A stretch of DNA of 64,000 nucleotides, from assembly GCF_000214665.1 (NCBI RefSeq), contig NC_015572.1, forward strand, positions 4,836,001-4,900,000, in the 5' to 3' direction. Source of the stretch: Methylomonas methanica MC09 (GTDB lineage Bacteria; Pseudomonadota; Gammaproteobacteria; Methylococcales; Methylomonadaceae). Below the pieces are notes generated by a model that worked only from the letters and a program-made list of their open reading frames with translations, ran no database searches and was not told the origin of the DNA. The translations under genes were made by a program, and so were the position numbers. Shown here piece after piece: positions 16,701 to 25,286 of the stretch; positions within the stretch are counted from its first letter, which is position 1, and every line of letters begins with the position of its first letter.

Positions 16701-19700
16701 GTTTGGCCGCTTTGGCTGACCACCAGTTCCTGACCGGTCGGGCGGCCGTCTCCGTCGTAGAACACATCGCGCGGACGGCCCGTGGCATCGGTAGTGCTGA
16801 TCGGCAGGCCGTCGGCGTCGTACACGGTTTGTTGGGTGTGCCAGTCGGCGCCGATGCCTAGCGTCTGCCGTCCCAGCGCATCGAATTGCAGCGTGGCGCT
16901 GTCGGCCGGGTCGGCGGCATTAATAACACCGTCGCCGTTCTTGTCGCCCAGTCTGGCGATTTGAGTCGGATACAGCGTATTGGCATCGTACGTGGTGGTG
17001 ACGGTCGGGCCGGTACCGCTAGTAAAGTTGCCGAGTGTGGCACCGCTGAAATCGCGCAAGGTTTTGCTTTGGGTCGGTTGGCCGGTGGCGGCGTCATAAT
17101 TGCGTTTGGTCCAGGCGGCGATTTCGGCCAACGCGGGTGTGGCGCCGACGGTCGGTGTTTTGCCGGTTTTCAGTTTGACGGTATCGGTCAGGTTGCCCTT
17201 GGCGTCGTATTTCAGCAAAGTCCAATTGCCCAAGGCGTCCTTGATGCGTTGCGGGGCGTTGAAGGCGGTAAAATCGTAATATTCGGTGGTGGCGCCGGAC
17301 GGCTGGGTGATGCGGGTGACATTGCCGGCCGTGTCGTATTGGTATTGCACCGTCAGGCCGGCCGGGTCGGTTTCGCTTTGGCGGTTGAAGGGGTTGGCCG
17401 GGTCGTAGCTGTATGTATGGGCCATGCCGGTTTCGTCGACGATGCGCAGCGGATTGCCGTTTTCGTCGAAGGTATGCCGGCGTTCGTAACCGCGTTCGTT
17501 AACGGTGACGGTTTCGCGGCGGAAGTCCTGGTAGCGGAAGGTGGTGGTTTCCGGCAACAGGGTGCCGTTGTTATGCCGCTGGTGGCGGAACACCCGGCCG
17601 TCCACGTAATAGGAAAACTGCATGCCTTCGCCTTGCGGCGCGGTCGTGGTTTTTAGCGCGTGAGCAAGATTGTGGCCGTCGGCGGCGTTGTAGTAGCTAT
17701 AGCTCAGCGGCGCGTGTTGATTGGCAACGGCCAACGGGCTTTTATAGGTGGCCAAGTTGCCGTCTGCGTCGTAAGCGTATTGGTGAGTAGCGAGTACCGC
17801 GCCGCCGATGGCGTTGATATCGACTTGACTGATGCGGCCGGCCGTATAGCTAAACGCCAGTTTGCGGCCGGGGCCATCGGTGACGTCCTTCAGGGTTTGG
17901 TCGGCGTTATAACTCAGGGCCAGGGTATTGAGGTTGCGGTCCTGGATGGTCAACAAGCGGGCTGATTGCCCGGCAGTGGCACCGGCATTGCTCTCGAAGC
18001 CGTAGCGCAGGCCGTTCTTTTCGGTGACACTCCAGCTGCCGTCGGCTTCGCGCTTAAGTGTCGAGTACACGCCCGGCGCGGATTCGAAGGTACTGCCCGC
18101 CGGCACACTCGAGCCGGCCAGACCAAAGAAACGCTCCGCTCCGGTACCGTCCAGCCAGCCGACCTTGACATAGCCATTCTCGGCACCGTAGAAGTTCAGG
18201 GTATGGTTGAAGCTATGGGTCCAGCCGAAACCCATCGGGCCGTCCTTGGGATTGCGGCTGTTGTAGTTGCGCTCGAACACCAGCGGCAGGCCGCGGCCGG
18301 GCACCGATACATCGCGTTCCGAATGGTACAAATTGCCGGTGGCCAGATTCACCGGATCACCGCCCCAACTTTGCGTGGCGTTCAAGCCGTTGGACAGGGT
18401 GGTGGAGTTGACCGGCGACGGTGAGGCATTGACGATCGTAGCGGGTACGTAGCTGGCGGTGGGGTAGCTGACCGAAATCGGGGTGGGGTACACCAGAGGG
18501 TAGCCGCCGCCCAGACTGCCGCCGATGATGGCGGAGAAATAGCCCTGGGTTTGATTTTCCACCATATAGACCGCACCGTTCCAGGTCTTAGGCTGAGCGC
18601 CGCCGTCGGTATAGGCAATACTCCTGCGCGGTACGGTAACGGTGGATAGATTGGTTACTACCTCTTTTTTAATTGCGGCCTTGGAACCGGCCATGCTGGC
18701 GGTATCCATCCAAGCCGACCAGTTGCTTTCAAAAACGGCATCGCTCATAGGCGTGAAAACACGCAAGGGAATACTGGTTTCGGCCGCGAATTGCAGGCCT
18801 CTGACAGTGGAAACGGCGTCGGTTCGGATCAGTTCCTGCCAAATAAAATGCTCGTAAGCCGAAGTACAATAAGACGACAATTTGAAAGTCGGCCAGATTT
18901 CCGCCCGCTTTGCGGCCAGTTTCGTTTGTTTCGTTGCCTCCGTGTCGGTATCCAATAATACGATGGTCGAATCCAGTTTAGTGAAATGTGCAAGGCCACC
19001 CTTTACGTCGATATAGGGCCCGCTGGGGTGTACCGCAAACGGCAGATCGAACAGGTAGTCCACCGAGAGGCCGGCCGCGGTCAACCCTAGATGCGTTCCG
19101 CTTTCGGCACTCACACCGTTGAGTTCGCCGACGCGTTGACTGGCGTCAGTGACGTAGCGCAGGTATTTCAGTAAAGCAATATGCAGAAATTCGCCTTCCG
19201 TATCATCGTAAGCGGCGGCATTGGCGGGCGTTGGCGCCGTCGGCGCCCCCTGTATTGTTTGAATCAGTTGATCGGCCCGTTCAGCAATCAAGCGGTCGGA
19301 GCCTTGCCGGGCATAGGCCATCAGTGCATGATGCGCACCAGCGACGAGATTGGTATACACAGTTTTATTGAAGCAGTGCAGATCGGGGTCCGGCGTTGTA
19401 TTGCCTGGATCGTCGTTGGGGCAGGAAGGCTGAAGAAGTGTAGTGTCCTCCAGAGACACCTTCATAATCAGCCGATGTTGCGTACCCATTGCCACTGAAC
19501 CGATACCGGTTGCCAATGTGACGCCGTCGACCTTGATGACCGGATGCAGATTCACCAGGCTGGCGGGTAGGCTGGCCAGGTCACCGCCCCAGCTGTCCCA
19601 AATCGATTGCGATGGGGCATCTGCCGGTTCGTAGGAAAGCGTGACCCGTTGATGAACGATAGCGGGTAGCGACAATTGCTGGTCGACCAATAAGGTACCG

Positions 19701-21334
19701 CCGGTGTCGCTCTGTACTTTGATAATAAATTGGTAGCGGTGGCTGCCGGGGAGTTCGGCGGTTTCCGGCGAAGACGACCCGTTCCAATTGACGTATTGCA
19801 CCACTTCATAGGGCAACGTAATCGGCAAGATATCGTAAGTTCTGACAGTTTGCTGGCCTAGATAGGGTACGTCAAGCAGGGTGTTGTCGGCGTTCAGACT
19901 CTTGATGTAGCTTTCGACTTGTGACTCGAAATGCTCGTGCGGTAACACGTTGGTGCGGGTTGCCAAGTAACCGGCCGGGCTGTAATCGAAGGTTACGTGT
20001 TGTTGAATGCCGGCTATGCCCGACTGATAAGTCTTGTCTTTGAAACTGGCATCCAACGGAATCCAGCGATAGCCGCTGTTGTCCGACGAGGCGCCCCGGT
20101 AATTGCCGTAAGGCAGGCAAGCCTCGACCCAGACATGGCGTAATTGGATGCCCCTATTGCTGGTTAAAGCACCCGAATTGGGATTCAGATTGGAGGAAAG
20201 AATGGCGGCGGCGGCTCGATAGTTCTTGGCGCCCACCCAGCGGGGCGCACGGCCGTTGGCTCCCAGGTTCGACCCATCAAGCACCTGGATGTCGCCCAGC
20301 ACATATCGGGCCGGAATATTAGAGGCGCGCAACAGGGCGATCAGCAGCGAGGCTTGGTCGGTCGCGCCGCCGGCACCGCTGTATAGCGTACCGAGAGAGC
20401 CTTTCATGGAGCCGAAGTAGGGCTCGAAACGGATATTGTCGTAAACATACTGGAATATCTTGACCGGTGAGTAACCCAATCTGGCCGCCAGCTCGCGTAT
20501 TTCGCCGTTGATGACGACGTCCTCGTTCTCGGCCAAATCGGTGGCCGGCACGTAACCGCAAGCATTAGCTTCATTAGGTACCGCCGGCGCATTGGCTTGA
20601 GCAGGTTTAGCCAACAGCTCCAGCAACCAAGCGTAGGCTGGCTCATTGGACTTGAACGGCGCCACACTAAGATAACGAGGTAACCGCTTACTGGGTTCGG
20701 CCTGTGTCGCAACAATTTCCGCGCCCAGCCGGGTAGTCGGCATGGGCAGGTTCTCCGGCGCCGCTGCCGCCGCACGTGAGCCGCGATGTAACGAGCCGAT
20801 GTCGGCCCGCAGCCCGCCCAAAGCTCGTCGGCGGGCTTTGTCGCCGCGCGCGTTGGTAAAGTCCGCCAGTGATTTATCCAAGCGGTCGAAGCGTTGTTTG
20901 ATGTGAGCGCTATATCGTTCGAATGCGGCCGCCTTATCCGGCAACTTCATATCGTATAGCTTGGTGCGCATATGCTCGAGCTCACCTTCCACATCTAGCC
21001 GAAAGTCCGCGATTTCGGCACGTTTGGCTTCCAGCAAGTCTTGCTTCACCGGCAAAATATTAGCCTCGCCGTGCTCTTGGCGCCGATCTTCTTCGTTGGC
21101 TTCTTCGATCAGTTCGGCGGCTTCCTCAAGATGCCGGCGCAATGTTTGGGGCGCATTGTGTCCGGGTTGCCGATGCACCTCGAGCAGCGATTGCACCACA
21201 TGGTCTGGCAGTAGCCCGGGATCGGCTGGTAGTGCGTACGCGGCTGAAAAGCTCATAAAAGCCAAACCTGATAAGATCAGCAGGAGATACGGGCGAAGCG
21301 AATGGTGTTGCAACATGAATGAATTCCCTGGCAT
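13775..21334 (-). CDS. Full-length Rhs/YD-repeat protein with transglutaminase-like domain and nuclease-like tip
   Basis: A 2519-residue exported protein and the intact parent of the array. Signal peptide about residues 8-34 (a second ATG at residue 7 is an alternative start). A charged helical region (50-170) is followed by a transglutaminase-like domain (about 285-440) in which the usual Cys is Ala324 (GGATDQA), while His400 (LRHVWVEA) and Asp428 (IPLDAS) remain. A DUF6531-like entry (GNLYHSERDVSVPGRG) comes near 1000, RHS repeats about 1080-2230, and the core YYRARYYDPNQTRF near 2245-2290. The tip contains DVYVTYTRTNPVTGSVYSGR and RGREQQLIDYYGG, which fits a GIY-YIG/URI-type nuclease toxin. 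It sits six bases downstream of the toroid gene and overlaps an immunity candidate. Confidence 0.85.
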   Translation of the reverse strand: MPGNSFMLQHHSLRPYLLLILSGLAFMSFSAAYALPADPGLLPDHVVQSLLEVHRQPGHNAPQTLRRHLEEAAELIEEANEEDRRQEHGEANILPVKQDLLEAKRAEIADFRLDVEGELEHMRTKLYDMKLPDKAAAFERYSAHIKQRFDRLDKSLADFTNARGDKARRRALGGLRADIGSLHRGSRAAAAAPENLPMPTTRLGAEIVATQAEPSKRLPRYLSVAPFKSNEPAYAWLLELLAKPAQANAPAVPNEANACGYVPATDLAENEDVVINGEIRELAARLGYSPVKIFQYVYDNIRFEPYFGSMKGSLGTLYSGAGGATDQASLLIALLRASNIPARYVLGDIQVLDGSNLGANGRAPRWVGAKNYRAAAAILSSNLNPNSGALTSNRGIQLRHVWVEACLPYGNYRGASSDNSGYRWIPLDASFKDKTYQSGIAGIQQHVTFDYSPAGYLATRTNVLPHEHFESQVESYIKSLNADNTLLDVPYLGQQTVRTYDILPITLPYEVVQYVNWNGSSSPETAELPGSHRYQFIIKVQSDTGGTLLVDQQLSLPAIVHQRVTLSYEPADAPSQSIWDSWGGDLASLPASLVNLHPVIKVDGVTLATGIGSVAMGTQHRLIMKVSLEDTTLLQPSCPNDDPGNTTPDPDLHCFNKTVYTNLVAGAHHALMAYARQGSDRLIAERADQLIQTIQGAPTAPTPANAAAYDDTEGEFLHIALLKYLRYVTDASQRVGELNGVSAESGTHLGLTAAGLSVDYLFDLPFAVHPSGPYIDVKGGLAHFTKLDSTIVLLDTDTEATKQTKLAAKRAEIWPTFKLSSYCTSAYEHFIWQELIRTDAVSTVRGLQFAAETSIPLRVFTPMSDAVFESNWSAWMDTASMAGSKAAIKKEVVTNLSTVTVPRRSIAYTDGGAQPKTWNGAVYMVENQTQGYFSAIIGGSLGGGYPLVYPTPISVSYPTASYVPATIVNASPSPVNSTTLSNGLNATQSWGGDPVNLATGNLYHSERDVSVPGRGLPLVFERNYNSRNPKDGPMGFGWTHSFNHTLNFYGAENGYVKVGWLDGTGAERFFGLAGSSVPAGSTFESAPGVYSTLKREADGSWSVTEKNGLRYGFESNAGATAGQSARLLTIQDRNLNTLALSYNADQTLKDVTDGPGRKLAFSYTAGRISQVDINAIGGAVLATHQYAYDADGNLATYKSPLAVANQHAPLSYSYYNAADGHNLAHALKTTTAPQGEGMQFSYYVDGRVFRHQRHNNGTLLPETTTFRYQDFRRETVTVNERGYERRHTFDENGNPLRIVDETGMAHTYSYDPANPFNRQSETDPAGLTVQYQYDTAGNVTRITQPSGATTEYYDFTAFNAPQRIKDALGNWTLLKYDAKGNLTDTVKLKTGKTPTVGATPALAEIAAWTKRNYDAATGQPTQSKTLRDFSGATLGNFTSGTGPTVTTTYDANTLYPTQIARLGDKNGDGVINAADPADSATLQFDALGRQTLGIGADWHTQQTVYDADGLPISTTDATGRPRDVFYDGDGRPTGQELVVSQSGQTILVDSDYRHYDAAGRLQHTLDAGGHIAQYQYDAAGNLTQITDPDNYTLGFDYDPVNRWTKAYDKAGHSVSRKLDAAGRVKSVTDPNGNVTLYSYWNAAQDGRLKSVTQPKIGSYTAGQIRQFDYDALGQTVQVTDTPAAGSTDAARDTLNTYDALGRLIRVAGPQVVDSNPSSATFGQTIRPLTRYVYDHLGNLLEIQAGQTTADGGANIDPDTGISAGDSVTSQASYVYDDFGRKLSETDANNQVTTYTYDLNNNVVSQQTPGANGHTLTYTWDYGHQLLGMTAEDGRAIHYSRNPLGRTTRAESWSPTPNSQLEVAYNYGYDAAHRLKEITDSRGNKSLSYSWSPGGLLDYTADSDGARSDYLYDETGRLIGLWAPNYDHTTFDYDAGGRLIEARYPNGIDQTLVWNADNSLSKIAHKNAATVIAQASYGYDGLGRRKTNQEILSGQATLNYSYQYDALDRLTQVNNGAAAQTQAFGYDALGNRAQKQIGNPVTATTAYAYDAANQLTEVRQTNLSGTLLEAYLYDETGNQSKKCGGGTVTRASDTACTGNSQNQYSYDSFQRLNQVVSNGVTTGQYRYDHQGRRTQKTEGSTTTHYLYDGQNLYAEYPGTSWATPSAVYVQAGLDHSLARLTGQVNLPTATALYYHQDGIGSVLAMTNATKAVTANQRFDAFGSKIGGTGTVPQYGYTGREPDASGLIYYRARYYDPNQTRFTQRDPLGYTDGINPYLYVHNNPVNFNDPGGTVAKSVTTWTQNQNQSYYNFSSGSPTLSSAQPVSTSNSFSNNANIGIGLTTLAIGSDVSAGSLANGISGVASRAVSSSIGAFLLPLSLSGDTRQDRTDVYVTYTRTNPVTGSVYSGRTSGFADETAQQILNRRAAGQPLLNSEGFSKPVLDAVSTDRSAIRGREQQLIDYYGGAQSVGGTARNKINGVADLNVFRPDYINESIQQFGALPDNSPSRFRIGPVTSPGTLP

Positions 21335-21340
21335 CGGGCC

Positions 21341-22732
21341 TTAAGCAGTGAACGTTTTAGTGTGACGTTTAATGTGTTTCATGGCGGCGATCAGTGCAGC
21401 GGCCAGTAGCAATGCCGCCCAACCCGGCATATCCGGCACCTGGATCGGCGCGTTTACGTAGATTTGACCTGCGACGCTGATTTGCAGGTCCGCCGCCGCA
21501 ACCCGATAAACGAAGTTGAATGCACCGCGCTGAGTCGGTGTACCGCTGATCTGGCCGGTGGTCCCGTTCAGAGTAAGACCGTCCGGCAGGCTGCCGGAGA
21601 TCACCGACCATGTGTAAGGCTGGGTACCGCCGTTACCGGCCAATGTCGTGCTATAGGGCTGATTCAGAGTAGCCTGGGCCAATATCATGGCCGTAGTCGT
21701 GCCAGCGGTCTCCATGCCGTTGCCTTTGATCAAGGTTCGACTGTCGGCAAGATTGGGATTGGTGCCCAGCAACTCCGGCGTTTCCACGCCATCGGGGAGT
21801 CCGTCCTTGTCGTTATCCGCCAAGGTGGTGCTTGGCAATGCAGCCAAGGTCAGGGTAGTCGCCAACGTATCCTTGTCGCCCCAATTGCCGTCGGCTTGCT
21901 GCTGGGCGACTAGAAAGTTTTGGGCACTTACCGCGACGGAATCATCGGCCCCAAGCACTGCCACCAGCGCTCGATACGCTAACGAGGTTTCCAGTACCGT
22001 ACCAGCAGAGCCTTGGCCAAAACCGCCGCCGGGTAGTTTCTGTTGCGCTTTAAGCCAAGCAATTCCGGTATTGATATAATTTCCTACAGCTACGGAGTTG
22101 TTGATTTGATCATCGGTACAGTCTATGGAGTAACCGTTATAACGATTGAGCGCGATTAAATTTGAAGCTGTCGAGATAATTTGACTGGTTTGAGGGGTGT
22201 CATCGGATTTTATGTAAGACCACCCATGATCGGCATTTTGCTGATTTAATATAAAACAGACAGCACTACCTTCTTGGTTGTAAGCGGTTCCTGTCTGCTT
22301 AATTGCCTCCAATGCCATAGCGGTATCAGGGGAACTGCCGCTGTAATGATCGTACGCGCCCCAACTGAAAGTGGAATCGTTGCGCCAGTTAATGAGTCGC
22401 GTGACCAGACTAGCGGTGTCCCTCCCGGCTTTAGACAGTGCAATAATCTGCCTGGATAACGCATCGATGCTATAAGCTTGGTGACTTTGCAACCAGGCTA
22501 CCCCTGCGGCAAACGCCGGTCCGTTGGTGACGCCGGCGTCGGCCAAGGCTTCGATAGCCGTTGCGGTATCTTGCATTTCCAATCCTGACGTACCGCGCCA
22601 ACTACCATCTCCGTTCTGATGGCTAATCAACCAAGCCACCCCCTTCAAGCGTGTATCGTCAACTGGCGTTGCATGAGCAGTAGCTGCTGTTATTAGGCCT
22701 AGCCAAAGTATTCTATAAAGCACGCGGCTCAT
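21341..22732 (-). CDS. Secreted alpha/alpha-toroid protein with Ig-like domain and sorting tail
   Basis: A 463-residue protein starting at the ATG at 22732 (GGAG upstream), with a signal peptide ending TAHA. Residues 25-300 carry squalene-cyclase/prenyltransferase-type repeats (GVAWLISHQNGDGSW, AQNFLVAQQQADGNWGD). A calcium-binding-like DNDKDGLPDGVE follows, then a putative Ig (He_PIG-type) domain (GSLPDGLTLNGTTGQISGTP). The C-terminus is VPDMPGWAALLLAAALIAA with a basic end, similar in layout to IPTLxxWG/PEP-CTERM tails. The toroid lacks an evident cyclase DxDD motif, so a binding or structural role is likely. It is probably co-transcribed with the rhs gene and divergent from the exosortase gene. 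Confidence 0.75.
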   Translation of the reverse strand: MSRVLYRILWLGLITAATAHATPVDDTRLKGVAWLISHQNGDGSWRGTSGLEMQDTATAIEALADAGVTNGPAFAAGVAWLQSHQAYSIDALSRQIIALSKAGRDTASLVTRLINWRNDSTFSWGAYDHYSGSSPDTAMALEAIKQTGTAYNQEGSAVCFILNQQNADHGWSYIKSDDTPQTSQIISTASNLIALNRYNGYSIDCTDDQINNSVAVGNYINTGIAWLKAQQKLPGGGFGQGSAGTVLETSLAYRALVAVLGADDSVAVSAQNFLVAQQQADGNWGDKDTLATTLTLAALPSTTLADNDKDGLPDGVETPELLGTNPNLADSRTLIKGNGMETAGTTTAMILAQATLNQPYSTTLAGNGGTQPYTWSVISGSLPDGLTLNGTTGQISGTPTQRGAFNFVYRVAAADLQISVAGQIYVNAPIQVPDMPGWAALLLAAALIAAMKHIKRHTKTFTA

Positions 22733-23209
22733 TTCCTGGTTCTCCGTTGCGTCCCCGGCCAATAGTTGGCATTGGTTTATTTCATGTTCAGACGGTGGTC
22801 ATGCGTATAAAATCTCGCGAAGCCATGCCTAATTCCGGAACAGAAAAACGTTCTGATCAAACTCTTATTTCGCAGCAACTATCACACCAAATCAGTTGAC
22901 AACGCGCTGTCCGGGTCTCGTCTCAAGTCGTCAGGCCAATATCCTAGCGCGCTTCAAAGGTCAATTAGTTGCCGCAAAACCATCATTAAATAATAATACT
23001 CAGCATGGAAAGCCAGACAGTTAAAACTAAACTTTGTTATATGATGCATTTCTGAGTGAGTTATGTGTTAAATGCCACATCTATTCATCCGATAAAATTC
23101 GTATTATGATCGCTCAGTAAATAGGCTGAATTTCTGTTTCTTTCCATTTCAGAAAAGCATGTAAATAGACCTATTCTGCCGCCACATACTTTAATATCCC
23201 CAGGTCGTC
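22733..23209. other. Divergent promoter region between toroid and exosortase genes
   Basis: About 475 bases separate the two divergent start codons. The half nearer 23209 is AT-rich. A TTGACA lies at about 22897, but no matching -10 is at the right distance. I see no tRNA, ORF or strong hairpin. Promoters for both directions are expected here. Confidence 0.5.
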
Positions 23210-23749
23210 ATGAATATTCGTTTCTACGCTATAGACAACTTTCCTATCAACAGGTTATTGAAAAGCTTTTTTTTTCCACTGGGATTTTTGGTAATTTCAC
23301 TGACCCTTGATAGTCTCTACTTAGGCATAAACGATCTCAGTCTGAAGCAGTTTTATCTAAACCATCTGGCATATGCCAGTGCAAACTTCATTAATTTTAT
23401 AACACCGGGAGAAAACGTCGCCGTTTACCAAAATTCAATATCTTCCGGTAAAGTGAATCTGGAAATAGCGCGAACCTGCTCCGGAAGCACCACATTATTT
23501 TTATTAATGGCGGCAATATTAGTTTTTTATGGATCGGTTTGGCATAAAGTATCAGGCATTGTTTTTAGCGTGTTACTGGTATCGTTTCTCAATCATATCA
23601 GGATTGTATCGCTATACTTTTCTTTGGCGTATAACCCGGATTTTTTTTCGTTGATCCATCTTTACATAGCGCCAACACTCACTATTATTTGTTGCTGCTT
23701 ATTTTTTACATGGTGGGCATTTTGGGCGATAGGATCCACGCATGAGTGA
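23210..23749 (+). CDS. xrtH: Exosortase H-like transpeptidase
   Basis: A 179-residue polytopic membrane protein of the exosortase/archaeosortase family. The three catalytic residues are visible: Cys90 in ARTCSGST, Arg131 in NHIRIVSLY and His150 in LIHLYIAPTL. The short length and the following partner gene fit exosortase H, which in known genomes recognises IPTLxxWG-CTERM tails rather than PEP-CTERM. It would cleave and re-anchor exported proteins at the inner membrane. The toroid protein on the other side of the divergent promoter carries a candidate substrate tail. Its stop overlaps the next gene by eight bases. Confidence 0.75.
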   Translation: MNIRFYAIDNFPINRLLKSFFFPLGFLVISLTLDSLYLGINDLSLKQFYLNHLAYASANFINFITPGENVAVYQNSISSGKVNLEIARTCSGSTTLFLLMAAILVFYGSVWHKVSGIVFSVLLVSFLNHIRIVSLYFSLAYNPDFFSLIHLYIAPTLTIICCCLFFTWWAFWAIGSTHE

Positions 23750-24440
23750 TTTGATGGAACCGGATGTTTTGATCAGAATATTGATTACCTGGATAATTAT
23801 TTTTGCCTTAAGTTTTTTTTTCGGAAAACGGTTTTCATTGCTGAGCAAAACCACGCTGTTGCATAGTATTATTCGTTTTGCCATAGTCTGGACAAGCTTG
23901 GCTATCTTGATTTTTGTGTCCAAAAGGCAATATATCGATTTATTTTTACCTTACCTGACATTTGTCATCCACTTAATCCAGGAAGACTACAAGGCCACAC
24001 TGAGCTTGGCCGGTAATAAGGGAGAGTTAATTCAACTAACTGCCGTATTGAATCACAGTGTGGCACGACTCCAGCAAAACACTGTAATGTCAACATTCAT
24101 CGATAGCCTACATTTCATCATGGCGCAGGCATTGCTTTTCTCCATCTTGTTTAGCTGGCCGGTAAAGCGCTTTCGTTCTCGTCTTAAGCTCTTGCTGCTA
24201 GGCGTTCCACTGGCCTTGATCCTGGCGGGATTGACAACGCCCATGTTGTTGGCGGGGCTCAATGAGACGGCTTTTCAGCATATGGACAACGCCTATTTTG
24301 AATCCAGTCAACACTCATGGTTATTAAGCTGGATGTGGCTGGTTGAAAACGCCGGTAATTGGTTTCAAAACGTTGTGTTAGCTCTATTGGGGGGCGCTAT
24401 ATTGCAGCGTATCCAGGCGTCTAATCGAACCCGTGGCTGA
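23742..24440 (+). CDS. Exosortase-H-associated membrane protein
   Basis: A 232-residue integral membrane protein with about five hydrophobic segments (residues 8-27, 42-58, 123-140, 150-172 and near 205-225). It overlaps the exosortase gene by eight bases and is surely co-expressed. Its size, topology and position match the membrane protein usually found beside exosortase H. No catalytic motif is visible. The DNA is AT-rich like the exosortase and unlike the following chromosomal genes. Confidence 0.6.
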   Translation: MSDLMEPDVLIRILITWIIIFALSFFFGKRFSLLSKTTLLHSIIRFAIVWTSLAILIFVSKRQYIDLFLPYLTFVIHLIQEDYKATLSLAGNKGELIQLTAVLNHSVARLQQNTVMSTFIDSLHFIMAQALLFSILFSWPVKRFRSRLKLLLLGVPLALILAGLTTPMLLAGLNETAFQHMDNAYFESSQHSWLLSWMWLVENAGNWFQNVVLALLGGAILQRIQASNRTRG

Positions 24441-24455
24441 CCCGCGGAGATGACT

Positions 24456-25286
24456 TCAGCCTTCAAACCGGTGCGCGATGGTTTGCATCACCAAAATCAA
24501 TACCACCCCGGCCAGAATAAAGCCGATCTGTTGCAGCGAGGTCTTGATATCGGTCTTTTGGTGCAAGGACGGAATCAAGTCGGCCACGGCGATGTAGATA
24601 AAACTGGAAGCGGCCAGGGTCAGGAAATAAGGCAGGATATGATGCAGATCGCCGAGGCTGAAATAGGCCAACACGCCGCCTATCACCGTGGTCAGACTGG
24701 CCAGCATGTTGTAAAACAAGGCTTTGCCGCGCGTGTAGCCGCTGTGCAGCAGGATGGCGAAATCGCCGACTTCCTGCGGAATTTCATGCGCCGTAACCGC
24801 CAAGCTGGTGACTATGCCTAGCTGCGGATCGGTCAAAAACGCCGCGCCGATCAACACCCCGTCGACAAAATTGTGGATGCTGTCGCCCAAGATAATGAAC
24901 ATGCCGGCCACCCGGCGGCCATGGTCGTTATGATGGTTGTGACCGTGATGATCGTCATGCGAGTCCTCGCCGTGGGCCTCGCAGGCATGGGAATGGCAAT
25001 GCCGCCAAACCAGCAGTTTCTCCAGTACGAAAAACAACAAAATGCCGATCAGGATGGTTGCCGACAGCATTTGCATATCTTCAGCCGCCACATCCTCAAA
25101 AGCGTGCGGAATCAACCCGCAAAAAGCCCCAGTCAACAGCGCGCCGATCGCAAAGCTGATACCGTGCGGCAACAGGCTTTGTCTTTTTTGTTCCGGCAAC
25201 AATAAAAACACGCCGGCGGCCAGCACGCTCAAAATACCGCCGATGGCGGTAAAAATGACGATCAATAACAAAGTACTCAAATTCAA
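24456..25286 (-). CDS. ZIP-family metal (zinc) transporter
   Basis: A protein of about 276 residues if it starts at the TTG at 25286, which overlaps the pgeF stop as TTGA; another TTG at 25280 is possible. It has eight expected membrane helices, a cytoplasmic histidine-rich loop (HGHNHHNDHG and neighbours) between helices III and IV, and the metal-site motifs HNFVDGVLIGAAF and HEIPQEVGDFAIL that define ZIP transporters of the ZIP13/LIV-1 branch. Zinc or another divalent metal would be imported. An upstream extension of the frame into pgeF is only overlap and should not be used as the start. Confidence 0.85.
   Translation of the reverse strand: MNLSTLLLIVIFTAIGGILSVLAAGVFLLLPEQKRQSLLPHGISFAIGALLTGAFCGLIPHAFEDVAAEDMQMLSATILIGILLFFVLEKLLVWRHCHSHACEAHGEDSHDDHHGHNHHNDHGRRVAGMFIILGDSIHNFVDGVLIGAAFLTDPQLGIVTSLAVTAHEIPQEVGDFAILLHSGYTRGKALFYNMLASLTTVIGGVLAYFSLGDLHHILPYFLTLAASSFIYIAVADLIPSLHQKTDIKTSLQQIGFILAGVVLILVMQTIAHRFEG

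Noticed and set aside
8331..17965. Many long plus-strand open frames opposite the rhs genes
   Set aside because: They are antisense shadows of GC-rich YD repeats with repetitive Val/Gly composition and no ribosome sites.
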